NCBI RefSeq assembly: GCF_027980145.1
Contig: NZ_JAMZNK010000013.1
Coordinates: 1 to 64,000, forward strand
Length of the DNA: 64,000 nucleotides
Direction of reading: 5' to 3'
Origin: Flavobacterium azizsancarii
Lineage (GTDB): Bacteria; Bacteroidota; Bacteroidia; Flavobacteriales; Flavobacteriaceae
In this document: positions 24,731 to 33,792 of the stretch, in pieces
Layout of the letters: each line of letters opens with the position of its first letter
Position numbering within the stretch: the stretch's first letter is position 1
Translations under genes and position numbers: made by a program
Notes under the pieces: model-generated
Told to the model about the DNA's origin: nothing
Seen by the model: only the letters and a program-made list of their open reading frames with translations
Databases searched by the model: none

Positions 24731-24766
24731 GTTCAAAAACTAAATAATCAATTCAGTTTTTGAACC
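24730..24766 (+). terminator. Terminator hairpin
   Basis: GGTTCAAAAACT (24730-24741) pairs perfectly with AGTTTTTGAACC (24755-24766). It immediately follows the PH-domain gene. The following TATCTTTG and TACCTTTG words (24771-24786) may include the -7 element of the next gene's promoter. Confidence 0.75.
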
Positions 24767-24803
24767 TTTGTATCTTTGTACCTTTGCAACTTAAAAAATT
24801 AGA

Positions 24804-25406
24804 ATGTTTCATTTATTAGATCTTATCGGTACAATGGCTTTTGCAATGTCAGGTGCCTTAACGGCTATGCATAAAAGGCTTGATCCGTTTGGTGTTTTTA
24901 TCATTGCTTTTGTTACGGCGGTTGGTGGCGGTACGCTTCGTGATGTCTTGATAGGCAGAACTCCGGTAGGATGGATGCAGGATCTGCAATATGTTTATGT
25001 AATAATCTTAGGTTTTGGCTTCGCCATTCTTTTCAGAAAAAAGTTTGACAGATTAAGGACTTCTCTTTTTTTGTTTGATACTATCGGACTTGGTGTTTTT
25101 ACTTTAATAGGTCTTGAAAAAGGTCTTGAAAAGGGACTGCATCCTGTAATTTGTATTGCTTTAGGAACTATGACAGCTTGTTTTGGAGGTGTAACACGTG
25201 ATATTTTGTGTACCGAAATTCCAACAATATTCAGAAGAGAAATTTATGCTACCATATGTATTTTGGGCGGAATCGTCTTTTTTGCACTAAAAAAACTGAA
25301 TCTTGATAACGATATTTTATACGTCGTAACTTCTGTGGTTATTATTACCGTTCGATTATTAGCAGTAAAATTCAAATGGTTTTTACCGGCATTTGATCAC
25401 AAATAA
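24804..25406 (+). CDS. TRIC family (YadS/UPF0126) membrane channel protein
   Basis: A 200-residue protein with about six or seven transmembrane helices built as two related halves, each with a glycine-rich turn: GGGTLRDVLIGR (about residues 47-58) and GGVTRDILC (about 131-139). This doubled pattern is that of the prokaryotic trimeric intracellular cation channel homologues. It is a monovalent cation pore candidate in the inner membrane. The gene appears single, after the terminator at 24730-24766. Confidence 0.88.
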   Translation: MFHLLDLIGTMAFAMSGALTAMHKRLDPFGVFIIAFVTAVGGGTLRDVLIGRTPVGWMQDLQYVYVIILGFGFAILFRKKFDRLRTSLFLFDTIGLGVFTLIGLEKGLEKGLHPVICIALGTMTACFGGVTRDILCTEIPTIFRREIYATICILGGIVFFALKKLNLDNDILYVVTSVVIITVRLLAVKFKWFLPAFDHK

Positions 25407-25625
25407 TTGTTTCGCAACATTATGCATTCTTAAAATTACTTTGCTTATTTGGAGATAAAAGGAATAAAAGAATGACAAACTTATCAGAGTGTTTCCCCAA
25501 ATAAATTTTTATTTCTGATTATGATTTTATATTGAATTCCTAAAATCACAGAATTGTAGTTTTAAATGCTGAACAAGCACAAAAAACATTTAATTAGGAT
25601 AGAATTAGAATTAAAATAGAAAGAA

Positions 25626-26309
25626 TTATACGCTGCGTTGTACTACTTCAAAAATTCTTTCGTCTTCGCATTTCAATGTTTTAGACGGGAATTTTAGCAA
25701 TAAAGCATAATCATGAGTTGCCATGATCACGGTTTTACCGTTTGCGTTAATTTTTTTTAATACTTCCAGAACTTCAGAACTGGTCTGTGGGTCAAGGTTT
25801 CCTGTTGGTTCATCAGCCAAGATAAATTCAGGATCGTTTAATAAAGCTCTTGCAATAGCAACACGTTGTTGTTCTCCTCCTGAAAGCTGATGTGGCATTT
25901 TATTGGTGTAATCTTTCATACCAACTTTGTCCAGAACTTCATCAATTTTGCGTTCCATTCCTTCTTTATCAATCCATCCTGTAGCTCTCAAAACAAATAG
26001 CATATTGTCTTTTACGGAACGGTCCGGCAGTAATTTGAAATCCTGAAATACAATTCCGATTTTACGTCTCAAATACGGAATGTCTTTTTCTTTTAAAGTA
26101 GCCAAATCAAATTCAACAATATGACCTTCACCTTCAGTTAAAGGCAAATCCCCGTACAAAGTTTTTAGGAAACTACTTTTTCCGGAACCTGTTTTTCCAA
26201 TAATATAGATAAACTCACCGTGGTTAACATCTAAATTAATATGGGATAAAATTTTTCTTCCTTCCTGATATATAGTAACTTCTTTAAGAGACAGTACGGT
26301 TTGTGACAT
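25626..26309 (-). CDS. ftsE: FtsE, cell-division ABC transporter ATP-binding protein
   Basis: A 227-residue ABC ATPase: Walker A GKTGSGKSS (about 37-45), Q-loop VFQDFKLLPDRSV (about 88-100), signature LSGGEQQRVAIARALL (about 142-157), Walker B FILADEPTGNLD (about 162-173), H-loop THDYALL (about 196). With FtsX it links the Z-ring to peptidoglycan hydrolases. No ftsX lies next to it, so the partner gene must be elsewhere; LolD is the main alternative for a lone protein of this type. It is divergent from the TPR gene. Confidence 0.85.
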   Translation of the reverse strand: MSQTVLSLKEVTIYQEGRKILSHINLDVNHGEFIYIIGKTGSGKSSFLKTLYGDLPLTEGEGHIVEFDLATLKEKDIPYLRRKIGIVFQDFKLLPDRSVKDNMLFVLRATGWIDKEGMERKIDEVLDKVGMKDYTNKMPHQLSGGEQQRVAIARALLNDPEFILADEPTGNLDPQTSSEVLEVLKKINANGKTVIMATHDYALLLKFPSKTLKCEDERIFEVVQRSV

Positions 26310-26401
26310 AATAAATTGATTTGATTGGTAAAAGTAATAAGATAACGCTTGTATTCAAAATAAATTTGAATCATTTCTTATAAAATATCGAAATGAATTT
26401 T

Positions 26402-26538
26402 AAACCATATAAGTGATATAAGTTCATTTTAGATACGTAATGCTGAAAAAATTCTTTCTACCAACGTATATGATTTACTATCGAAAAGAAGTCCGTAAAA
26501 CTCCTAACTTATAATTACTTATATGTCTTATATGGTTT
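26402..26538. repeat. Inverted repeat between ftsE and the TPR gene (family E)
   Basis: AAACCATATAAGTGATATAA plus GTTCA (26402-26426) is the near complement of ACTTATATGTCTTATATGGT plus TT (26517-26538), with 20 of 22 positions matching. The repeat is in the 339-base divergent region and holds no gene. Both genes' promoters must lie around it; TACATTTG at about 26622 is a possible -7 element for the TPR gene. Confidence 0.65.
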
Positions 26539-26648
26539 GAACTTAATTTATAAATAAGCATTGTTAAATATTTGTTCATAATAAAAGCTTGAAACGTTTC
26601 GTTATAAACGGTATAAAATGATACATTTGAATACTAAATATAATTAAA

Positions 26649-29600
26649 ATGCGTAAACTTTCCTGGTTCTTTTTATTACCAATTATCCTTATTTCGACCA
26701 TAGTTTCGGCACAAAAATCGGCTATTTATACTTATGATTTAAAGGATTTTGACAAAGCACTGGCTTTATATAATGACAAACAATATGCATCGGCCCAACT
26801 TATCTTTGAGTATGTAAAAAACAATGCCACGACAGAAGAAGTTCAGTCTGATTGTGCATATTACATCGCCAATTGCGCCATTAGAACCAATAAAGCAAAT
26901 GCTGATGCTCTGATGGAAAAATTTGTTACCGATTATCCAACAAGTACCAAGCAAAATCAGGCGTATATCGAGGTTGCTCAATATTTCTTCGAGCAGGGAA
27001 ACTATCCTAAAGCGTTGCAATGGTTTGATAAAGTAGACGAAAGTTACATGAGCAAATCCGAATCGGATAAATTTAATTTCCAGAAAGGTTACAGTTATTT
27101 CAATGCTAAAAAGAAAAAAGAAGCTACAACCTACTTTAACAAAGTCGTAAACTCTGCTGAATTTGGTTCTCAGGCCAAATATTACTTAGGTTTCATGGCT
27201 TATGAAGGTGATGATTATAAAGAAGCAACCAAATATTTTGATGAAGTTTCAGGCGAAGAAAAGTACAAAGAAAAGCTTTCGTACTATCAGGCTGACATGA
27301 ATTTCAAGTTGGGAAATTTCCAGAAAGCAATCGATTTGGGGCAGAAAGCAATGAGCAAATCCAATGCACTTGAAAAATCTGAACTGAATAAAATTATAGG
27401 AGAAAGTTATTTCAATCTAAAGCAATATGACAAAGCGATTCCATTTTTAGAGCAATATGCAGGTAAAAAAGGGAAGTGGAGCAATACTGATTTTTACCAG
27501 TTAGGATATGCGTATTATGAGCAGAAAGAGTATGAAAAAGCGATTTCTCAATTCAATAAAATTATCGAAGGAAAAGATTTCGTAGCTCAAAACGCTTATT
27601 ACCATTTAGGTTTAAGTTATTTAAATACGGGTAAAAAGCAAGAAGCATTAAATGCTTTTAAAAATGCTTCTGAAATGGATTTTAATGCACAAATTCAGGA
27701 AGATGCAGCTTTAAATTATGCTAAAGTAAGTTATGATATCGGAAATGCTTATCAAACTGTTCCGGGAATTTTACTTGATTTTCTAAAAAAATACCCAAAC
27801 AATTCAAGCAGATCTGAAGTAGAGAAATTATTAGTAGATTCTTATATTTCGACTAAAAATTACAAAGAAGCTTTAGTTTTATTAGAGAAAAACAGATCGG
27901 CAGAGAATAAAACTGCCTATCAAAAAGTACTTTTCTACAGAGGTATAGAATTGTATAACGAATCAGAATATCAGGAAGCAGGAAAAATGTTCAAAAGCGC
28001 AATCAGCGAACAAAAAACACCTGAGTTTACGGCACGTGCCACTTTCTGGAAAGCAGAAACAGAATATGTTACCGGTGATTTTCAGAATGCATTATTGAGT
28101 TACAAACAATTTGCAGGCCAGGCTGCATCAAAAAGTACAGCTGAGTATAAAAACATCAATTATAATATTGGATATACTTATTTTAAACTAAAAGAATACG
28201 ATCAGGCAGGAAATTCGTTTCAGGCACAAATCGACAATTCTAAAGAAGATAAAGTTCGTTTGAATGATTCATATTTACGTTTAGGAGATTGTCGTTTTGT
28301 AACGTCAAAATACACGGCAGCAAATGAAGCTTACGCAAAAGCAATTGAAGCAAGAGGTGTTGATGCTGATTATGCTCAGTTTCAAAAAGCGATGTCGTAC
28401 GGTTTTATGTCTAAAAATGATAAGAAAATCGGCGAGTTGAATAATTTTCTTCAGATGTATAAAAAATCAGAATATCGTGATGATGCTTTATATGAATTAG
28501 GAAATAGTTATGTGGCAGAAAAAAAGAATGATCTTGCCCTAAAAACCTATGATCAGTTAATTTCTGAATATAAAAACGCTGCCTTTACTTCAAAATCAAT
28601 TCTCAAACAAGGTTTGATTTATTACAACTCAGATCGTGAGGACCAGGCTTTGGTAAAATTCAAAAAAGTAGCCGCAGAATTCCCAAAAACACCGGAAGCT
28701 CTGGAAGCAGTTTCGACAGCCAGATTAATTTATGTAGACTCAGGAAAAGTAGATGAATATGCAACATGGGTTCGTACTCTGGACTTTGTTGCCGTTACAG
28801 ATGCAGAACTGGATAATGATACTTATGATGCTGCTTTTAAACAATACAGCCAAAATAACAGCAAACAGGCGATTACTGGTTTTGTGGGTTATATCACTAA
28901 ATTTTCAACAGGGTTACATTCACTGGAAGCTAATTATTATTTGGCACAATTGTATTACACAGAAGGTTCAGAAACAAAATCAGTTGCCAATTATCAATAT
29001 GTAATTGATCAGCCAAGAAACGAATTTACAGAGAAATCGTTAACTAAATTAGCGCAGATTTTCCTGAAAGCAAAAGATTGTGATAAATCAATTCCGGTTT
29101 TAGTAAGATTAGAAAATGAATCTGATTCCTCTCAAAACAAAAGCTTTGCACAAGCAAACCTGATGAAATGTTATTATGATAAAAAAGATTATGACAATGC
29201 AGTTGTGTATGCTGACAAAGTATCGCAAAATATAAAAGCTGATGCAAATGTAAAAGCCGATGCTCAGATTATTGTAGCACGTGCGGCAATGCAAACTGGT
29301 GATGAAGACAAAGCAAAAGCTGCTTATGCTAAATTATCAGCAACATCAAAAGGAGAATTAGCGGCAGAAGCATTGTTTTATGACGCTTATTTTAAAACGA
29401 AAGAAGGCAAGTTTGACGCTTCGAATGTTTCAGTTCAGAAATTAGCAAAAAACTATTCAGCTTATAAATATTACGGAGCGAAGAGTTTGGTTTTAATGGC
29501 TAAAAACTTCTACGGATTAAAAGACAGTTATCAGGCAACTTACATTTTAGATAACGTAATCAACAATTTTACCGATTATCCGGATGTTGTCGAAGAAGCT

Positions 29601-29663
29601 AAAAAAGAATTGGCAGCTATTAAAGCAGAAGAAGCTAAAACGAATTCGTCGATTAATAAGTAA
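26649..29663 (+). CDS. Secreted TPR-repeat protein
   Basis: A 1004-residue exported protein: signal peptide (LPIILISTIVSAQ, residues 9-21), then successive tetratricopeptide repeats through the whole chain (for example YYIANCAIR, QAYIEVAQYFFEQGNYPKAL and YELGNSYVAEKKNDLALKTY), a solenoid for protein binding in the periplasm or at the outer membrane. No catalytic domain is seen. In related bacteria such genes sit next to ftsE and a TonB-dependent-like barrel gene, as here (30784), interrupted by phzF. A structural role in envelope assembly is an inference. Confidence 0.9.
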   Translation: MRKLSWFFLLPIILISTIVSAQKSAIYTYDLKDFDKALALYNDKQYASAQLIFEYVKNNATTEEVQSDCAYYIANCAIRTNKANADALMEKFVTDYPTSTKQNQAYIEVAQYFFEQGNYPKALQWFDKVDESYMSKSESDKFNFQKGYSYFNAKKKKEATTYFNKVVNSAEFGSQAKYYLGFMAYEGDDYKEATKYFDEVSGEEKYKEKLSYYQADMNFKLGNFQKAIDLGQKAMSKSNALEKSELNKIIGESYFNLKQYDKAIPFLEQYAGKKGKWSNTDFYQLGYAYYEQKEYEKAISQFNKIIEGKDFVAQNAYYHLGLSYLNTGKKQEALNAFKNASEMDFNAQIQEDAALNYAKVSYDIGNAYQTVPGILLDFLKKYPNNSSRSEVEKLLVDSYISTKNYKEALVLLEKNRSAENKTAYQKVLFYRGIELYNESEYQEAGKMFKSAISEQKTPEFTARATFWKAETEYVTGDFQNALLSYKQFAGQAASKSTAEYKNINYNIGYTYFKLKEYDQAGNSFQAQIDNSKEDKVRLNDSYLRLGDCRFVTSKYTAANEAYAKAIEARGVDADYAQFQKAMSYGFMSKNDKKIGELNNFLQMYKKSEYRDDALYELGNSYVAEKKNDLALKTYDQLISEYKNAAFTSKSILKQGLIYYNSDREDQALVKFKKVAAEFPKTPEALEAVSTARLIYVDSGKVDEYATWVRTLDFVAVTDAELDNDTYDAAFKQYSQNNSKQAITGFVGYITKFSTGLHSLEANYYLAQLYYTEGSETKSVANYQYVIDQPRNEFTEKSLTKLAQIFLKAKDCDKSIPVLVRLENESDSSQNKSFAQANLMKCYYDKKDYDNAVVYADKVSQNIKADANVKADAQIIVARAAMQTGDEDKAKAAYAKLSATSKGELAAEALFYDAYFKTKEGKFDASNVSVQKLAKNYSAYKYYGAKSLVLMAKNFYGLKDSYQATYILDNVINNFTDYPDVVEEAKKELAAIKAEEAKTNSSINK

Positions 29664-29666
29664 GAA

Positions 29667-29785
29667 TTTTAGAGAATAGAATAAAGAGCAAAGAATAAAG
29701 AAAATAGAACAAAGAAAATAGATATAAGAGCGAAGATTGGAAAGTCTATTCTCTATATTCTATTCTCTTAAAATCTTTTAAGAAA
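29667..29785. repeat. Inverted repeat, family F, copy 1 (upstream of phzF)
   Basis: AAGAATTTTAGAGAATAGAA on the left is complemented by TTCTATTCTCTTAAAATCTT on the right (with a purine-rich interior of GAATAAAG units). A related copy follows at 30653-30776 on the other side of phzF. Confidence 0.75.
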
Positions 29786-29786
29786 A

Positions 29787-30650
29787 ATGAGTTTACCCTT
29801 TTATATAGTTGATGTTTTTGCTGATAAAAAATATGCCGGAAATCAATTGGCGGTTTTTATGGATGCGGAAAAAATAAGTGCTGAAGAAATGCAGCAAATT
29901 GCGCGCGAAATTAACTTCGCCGAAAGCACTTTTATAACCAAACTTGATAAAGAAAATAATAAAGCAGAGATAAAAATATTTACACCATCTCAGGAGATGC
30001 AATTTGCGGGACATCCAATAATTGGGACTTCATGGGTTTTGATGAATAAAGTATTTGATAATTCGCCGGAGAATATAAAATTAAATGTTCCAATTGGGCC
30101 AATTGCAATTCATCAGTCTGAAGGTTTGATTTGGTTAAAAGCAGCACAGCCAAAATTTTGGGATGTTTTTTCGAAAGAAGATATTACAGTGTTTAGTAAT
30201 CTGGAAAACCATGATTTTGAAAATCAATTTCCTATTCAGGAAGTAACCACCGGAAGTGCTTTTGTAATGGTTGGATTAAGCAGTAAAAGAGCGTTGGAAA
30301 ATTTGGTTTTAGACAAAGATAAAACACAAAAATGGCTTAAAAATAATTGCAAAACAGCTCATCAGGCTTTATATTTTTATTATTTAGAAGGTTCTAAATT
30401 GTTTAGCAGAATGTTGTGTATTGAACACAATCAATTGGTCGAAGATGCTGCAACAGGAAGCGCGAGTACATGCTTGCAGGCTTTTTTGCTAAAATATCAT
30501 AAACCGGAGTTTGAATTGATTAATTATCAGGGAGACTATATCGGTCGTCCCTCTCAGATTTATTTTAAAGGAAGTTTAAACGACAACGAGTTTGATATTC
30601 AAATAGGAGGAAAGGCTCAATTTGTTGCAAAAGGTGAATGGGAAGCTTAG
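29787..30650 (+). CDS. PhzF family isomerase-like protein
   Basis: A 287-residue member of the PhzF/diaminopimelate-epimerase fold. The N-terminal VDVFADKKYAGNQLAV, the AESTFI and FAGHPIIGTSW motif around 68-78 (the usual catalytic Glu is the one in NFAESTF, residue 46), and DAATGSASTCLQAFL around 217-231 are characteristic. Most relatives outside phenazine operons have unknown substrates and isomerise small carbon compounds. It stands alone between two copies of the same inverted repeat. No other phenazine genes are present. Confidence 0.9.
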   Translation: MSLPFYIVDVFADKKYAGNQLAVFMDAEKISAEEMQQIAREINFAESTFITKLDKENNKAEIKIFTPSQEMQFAGHPIIGTSWVLMNKVFDNSPENIKLNVPIGPIAIHQSEGLIWLKAAQPKFWDVFSKEDITVFSNLENHDFENQFPIQEVTTGSAFVMVGLSSKRALENLVLDKDKTQKWLKNNCKTAHQALYFYYLEGSKLFSRMLCIEHNQLVEDAATGSASTCLQAFLLKYHKPEFELINYQGDYIGRPSQIYFKGSLNDNEFDIQIGGKAQFVAKGEWEA

Positions 30651-30652
30651 TT

Positions 30653-30776
30653 GAAAGAGAATAGAATAAAGAGAATAGAATATAGATTTTAGAATAAAGA
30701 ACAAAGAGTTTGAGTAGAATAAAAAGGATTTAGCATAGTCTATTTTCTATATTCTTTTCTCTATACTCTTAAAATA
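30653..30776. repeat. Inverted repeat, family F, copy 2 (downstream of phzF)
   Basis: AAAGAGAATAGAATAAAGAG and further purine-rich units at 30653-30690 pair with the pyrimidine-rich TCTATTTTCTATATTCTTTT-type stretch at about 30738-30776. Composition and words match the copy at 29667-29785. Confidence 0.75.
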
Positions 30777-30783
30777 AAGAAAT

Positions 30784-32538
30784 ATGAAAATTAATTGCCA
30801 TAATAAAATCATCATTTTACTAGTATTGTTTGTTGTTCAGGTTTCGTTTTCTCAGATTAAAAAAGAGGAAACTATAGGAACAGAAACGGTAAATGTGGTA
30901 AAGCCTTATTCGCCAACAATTTCGGATGCTTTTAAGATAAAAGAAACTCCGTCACTTGACGATACAGGAAATCAGCCTAAAGAAACTATAAAATATAGTA
31001 TTCTGTCAGTTCCCGTAGCTTCTACATTTACGCCTTCAAAAGGAAAAGCAGAAGGTGTTGAGAAATCAAAAAGAGAAAAACTATTTAATAATTATGCGAC
31101 TTTGGGAGTTGGTAATTATGGGACTTTAAATGCTGAATTGTTCGTAAATCAGGATTTGGGAAATAATGATTACGTAGCAGGAATGTTTCGTCACCATTCG
31201 TCTCAGGGAGGAATTAAAGGTGTAGACCTTAATGATGAGTTTTATGATACAGCATTAAATGTAGGTTACGGCGTAAACAATCGTGACATGTCATGGAATG
31301 TTGATTTAGGATACCAAAATCAATTGTACAACTGGTATGGTTTACCGGCTGAATTTGGTTCGACTTTGGCAGGACAAACCCGTAATGATTTAATTAGAGG
31401 AATCAACCCGAATCATTCTTATAACACTATTTCATTAGGAGGAAATGTCGAATTTAATGAAGGGATTTTTAGTAAAATATCAACTAAATTCACGCATTTT
31501 TCAGATAGTTTTTCTTCTTCAGAGAATCGCTTTTATGTAAAGCCTTCTTTCAAAGTAGAAGTTATGGATCAATCAATTAACACCAATATTATTGTAGATC
31601 ACGTAAGCGGATCTTTCGAACATAATTATGCGCGTGACAATACACAACCTCTAAAATACAGTTTGACAAATTTTGGAATTGAACCAAGTTTTGTTATTCT
31701 TGAAAACGACTGGACATTAGAATTAGGAGCAGGATTGTTCTATGGTTTAGATTCTGAAAACAGTGGAAATAAGTTTTATATCTATCCAAAAGTAAATGCG
31801 TCGTATAAATTAGTTGGTGATTTGATGATTTTTTACACAGGAGTAAATGGAGGTTTAGAACAAAATTCTTATGCTGATTTTGTAAACGATAATCCGTTTT
31901 TATCGCCAACATTAAATATGAAACCTACGAATAATCAATATACTGTTTTTGCAGGTTTAAAAGGTAAATTGGCAAACAATATCAATTATAACCTTACAGG
32001 ATCTTATCTGAATGAAAAAGATAAAGCACTATACAAAGGGAATGATTATACAGAAGATTTCTCGAATCAAAATTATGCTTTTGGGAACTCATTTGGAGTA
32101 GTTTATGACGACGTTAGAACATTTCGTTTTTATGGGGAATTAAAAGCTGATTTTTCAAGAAATGTATCTTTTGGAATCAACGGAACTTTTAATAGTTACA
32201 AATACGACGGAATTGAAGCTTGGAATTTACCGTCGATGAAAATAAGCTCAAATCTTGATGTAAACATTACAAAACAATGGTACGCAGGTTTGAATGTTTT
32301 CTTTGTAGGAGAGCGTAAAGACATGCAATCGAATCTTAATTTAGGAACTGATCCGGTTATTACAACTCTTAAAAGTTATTTTGATGCCAATGCACATTTA
32401 GGATACAAATACAACGAACGTTTGACTTGTTTCTTAAAATTGAATAATATAGGAAACCAAGCGTACGAAAAATGGCTGAATTATCCTGTACAAGGATTTC
32501 AGGTGTTAGTAGGAGCAAATTATAAATTTGATTTTTAA
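30784..32538 (+). CDS. Outer-membrane beta-barrel protein, TonB-dependent-receptor type
   Basis: A 584-residue exported protein: signal peptide (ILLVLFVVQVSFSQ), then about 80 residues of linker with Lys/Pro and a long beta-barrel of alternating strands ending in the terminal strand FQVLVGANYKFDF with C-terminal Phe, the usual outer-membrane targeting signal. The barrel part resembles the TonB-dependent receptors, but no plug domain or TonB box can be seen. Neighbourhood with the TPR protein suggests a shared complex. Function of the pore or receptor is not known. Confidence 0.82.
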   Translation: MKINCHNKIIILLVLFVVQVSFSQIKKEETIGTETVNVVKPYSPTISDAFKIKETPSLDDTGNQPKETIKYSILSVPVASTFTPSKGKAEGVEKSKREKLFNNYATLGVGNYGTLNAELFVNQDLGNNDYVAGMFRHHSSQGGIKGVDLNDEFYDTALNVGYGVNNRDMSWNVDLGYQNQLYNWYGLPAEFGSTLAGQTRNDLIRGINPNHSYNTISLGGNVEFNEGIFSKISTKFTHFSDSFSSSENRFYVKPSFKVEVMDQSINTNIIVDHVSGSFEHNYARDNTQPLKYSLTNFGIEPSFVILENDWTLELGAGLFYGLDSENSGNKFYIYPKVNASYKLVGDLMIFYTGVNGGLEQNSYADFVNDNPFLSPTLNMKPTNNQYTVFAGLKGKLANNINYNLTGSYLNEKDKALYKGNDYTEDFSNQNYAFGNSFGVVYDDVRTFRFYGELKADFSRNVSFGINGTFNSYKYDGIEAWNLPSMKISSNLDVNITKQWYAGLNVFFVGERKDMQSNLNLGTDPVITTLKSYFDANAHLGYKYNERLTCFLKLNNIGNQAYEKWLNYPVQGFQVLVGANYKFDF

Positions 32539-32545
32539 GGTTTTC

Positions 32546-32723
32546 TAACCGCAAAGACCGCAAGGAATTTTATCTCACATTATGTTGAGAAAACACAAAG
32601 TTCGCAAAGCTGATTCAATATCAGACTTTGCGAACTTTGTTTTTATAATTAGTGAAAATTTGTGTAATTCGTGGCGAAAAAAATTGCGACCTTTGCGTAA
32701 AACTTTGCGCTCTTTGCGGTTAA
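32546..32723. repeat. Nested palindromic repeat with an internal terminator hairpin (family G)
   Basis: Outer arms AACCGCAAAGACCGCAAG (from 32546) and TTTGCGCTCTTTGCGGTT (to 32723) are inverted, with one mismatch or so. Inside, ACAAAGTTCGCAAAG (from 32595) and CTTTGCGAACTTTGT (to 32640) form a perfect 15-bp stem followed by TTTTTA, a good terminator for the barrel gene. The intervening stretch includes the words of repeat family D. Confidence 0.75.
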
Positions 32724-32731
32724 ACTACAAT

Positions 32732-33181
32732 ATGGAATTCAAACAAAAAATACATTCACATTACCTACAAATGGTTCAGGACCGCATTGATGTTTTCAGA
32801 GATATGATTTCGGCTTTGACCGAAGATTCTAAAAACGATGCCAAAGGTTCTGCCGGTGACAAACACGAAACGGCTTTGTCGATGATGCATATCGAGCAGG
32901 AAAAACTCACCAATAAACTAAAAGAAGCGATAACCCAAAAAGCGATTTTAGATAAAATTGACGCATCAAAAACTACTGAAAATATTATTTTGGGCAGCTT
33001 GGTAAAAGCCAACGGAATTTATTTGTATGTAAGCGTGGCACTTCCTAAAATTGCAATTGACGGAATCAATGTTATTGCACTTTCTCCTCAATCTCCTCTT
33101 GGATCTCATTTAATGGGGAATAAAGTGGGGTTTAAATTTGAAATCAATAAGACGCATTATACGATTGAGAGTGTTTTGTAA
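32732..33181 (+). CDS. GreA/GreB-like C-terminal domain protein
   Basis: Start chosen at MEFKQKIHSHYLQ, the first Met after the repeat; the longer frame from 32582 runs through the repetitive palindrome and is not credible. The 149-residue protein has a helical half (RIDVFRDMISALTEDSKNDAKGS, EKLTNKLKEAITQ) and a C-terminal beta domain, VIALSPQSPLGSHLMGNKVGFKFE, that matches the GreA/GreB/Rnk-type C-terminal fold, with its SPLG pattern. Some genomes mislabel this protein as 3-oxoacyl-ACP synthase. It probably interacts with RNA polymerase secondary channel, but this is inferred from fold only. Confidence 0.7.
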   Translation: MEFKQKIHSHYLQMVQDRIDVFRDMISALTEDSKNDAKGSAGDKHETALSMMHIEQEKLTNKLKEAITQKAILDKIDASKTTENIILGSLVKANGIYLYVSVALPKIAIDGINVIALSPQSPLGSHLMGNKVGFKFEINKTHYTIESVL

Positions 33182-33193
33182 GGTTTGATTTTT

Positions 33194-33390
33194 TGTGTAG
33201 TCCCTACGGGACAATTTTATTCCCGCGTTTATTTTTTCTACCGACATTTAATCTCTACGAGATATATTAAATATTGATATTTGTTTTTTCTACCGACATT
33301 TTTTCTCTACAATATATACTCCTTTAGGAGTTAAATATCGGTAGAAAAAAGAATGATCACATGATGAAATTGTCCCGTAGGGACTACACA
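33194..33390. repeat. Large palindromic repeat (family H)
   Basis: TGTGTAGTCCCTACGGGACA plus ATTT (33194-33217) is matched exactly in inverse at 33367-33390. Within it TTTTTTCTACCGACATTT appears twice (about 33232 and 33283) and its inverse AATATCGGTAGAAAAAA at about 33335. No gene is found. The region 33390-33792 contains AT-rich sequence and the promoter of asnB but nothing else clear. Confidence 0.8.
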
Positions 33391-33792
33391 GGATTATAAA
33401 TAAAGAGATTCCACACAATCTTGTCATCCCTCGTTCCTCTAGATGACAAACAAGGTGATGGAATTTGTATGATGAAATTAAAAATTGATGAAAAGAACAA
33501 TTACCAAACCGCATTTCTTCTTCTGTTTATGAATCTTTCAATGATTCTTAAATATCATAATATTTAATTCAAAGATCTGTATAAAACCCCGCGTTTTGTA
33601 CTTTGTTTACTCTATAAATTGAAATTTTCAAGTTCAGGCCTTTTTTTACTGTTAAAATTTTACATTTTATATGTAAATGTCATTTTTTGGTTTTAAATTA
33701 TAACTGAAATAAACTTTTATGTTTTTCAATTGTAACCAATACCGCATCTTTGCCTTATCAAAATAAAAATTTACAAATAAAAATATATAGTT
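33391..33792. other. Leader region of asnB, no gene found
   Basis: About 400 bases, AT-rich, between the palindrome at 33194-33390 and asnB. No open frame with coding character. The upstream half contains CATCCCTCGTTCCTCTAGATG, a short GC-richer stretch. No clear TTG/TAnnTTTG pair with proper spacing was found, so the asnB promoter is not assigned. Confidence 0.5.

Noticed and set aside
24771..24786. Doubled -7-like words TATCTTTG and TACCTTTG before the TRIC gene
   Set aside because: A TTG at 24760 gives 16-base spacing only to the second word, and all lie within a repeat-like tail of the terminator; not assigned as a firm promoter.
29787..30650. A phenazine biosynthesis locus
   Set aside because: Only a PhzF-like protein is found; no phzA-G genes are nearby, and the family has many unrelated members.
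32582..32731. Longer N-terminus for the GreA/B-like protein
   Set aside because: It is translation of the palindromic repeat and has no coding character.
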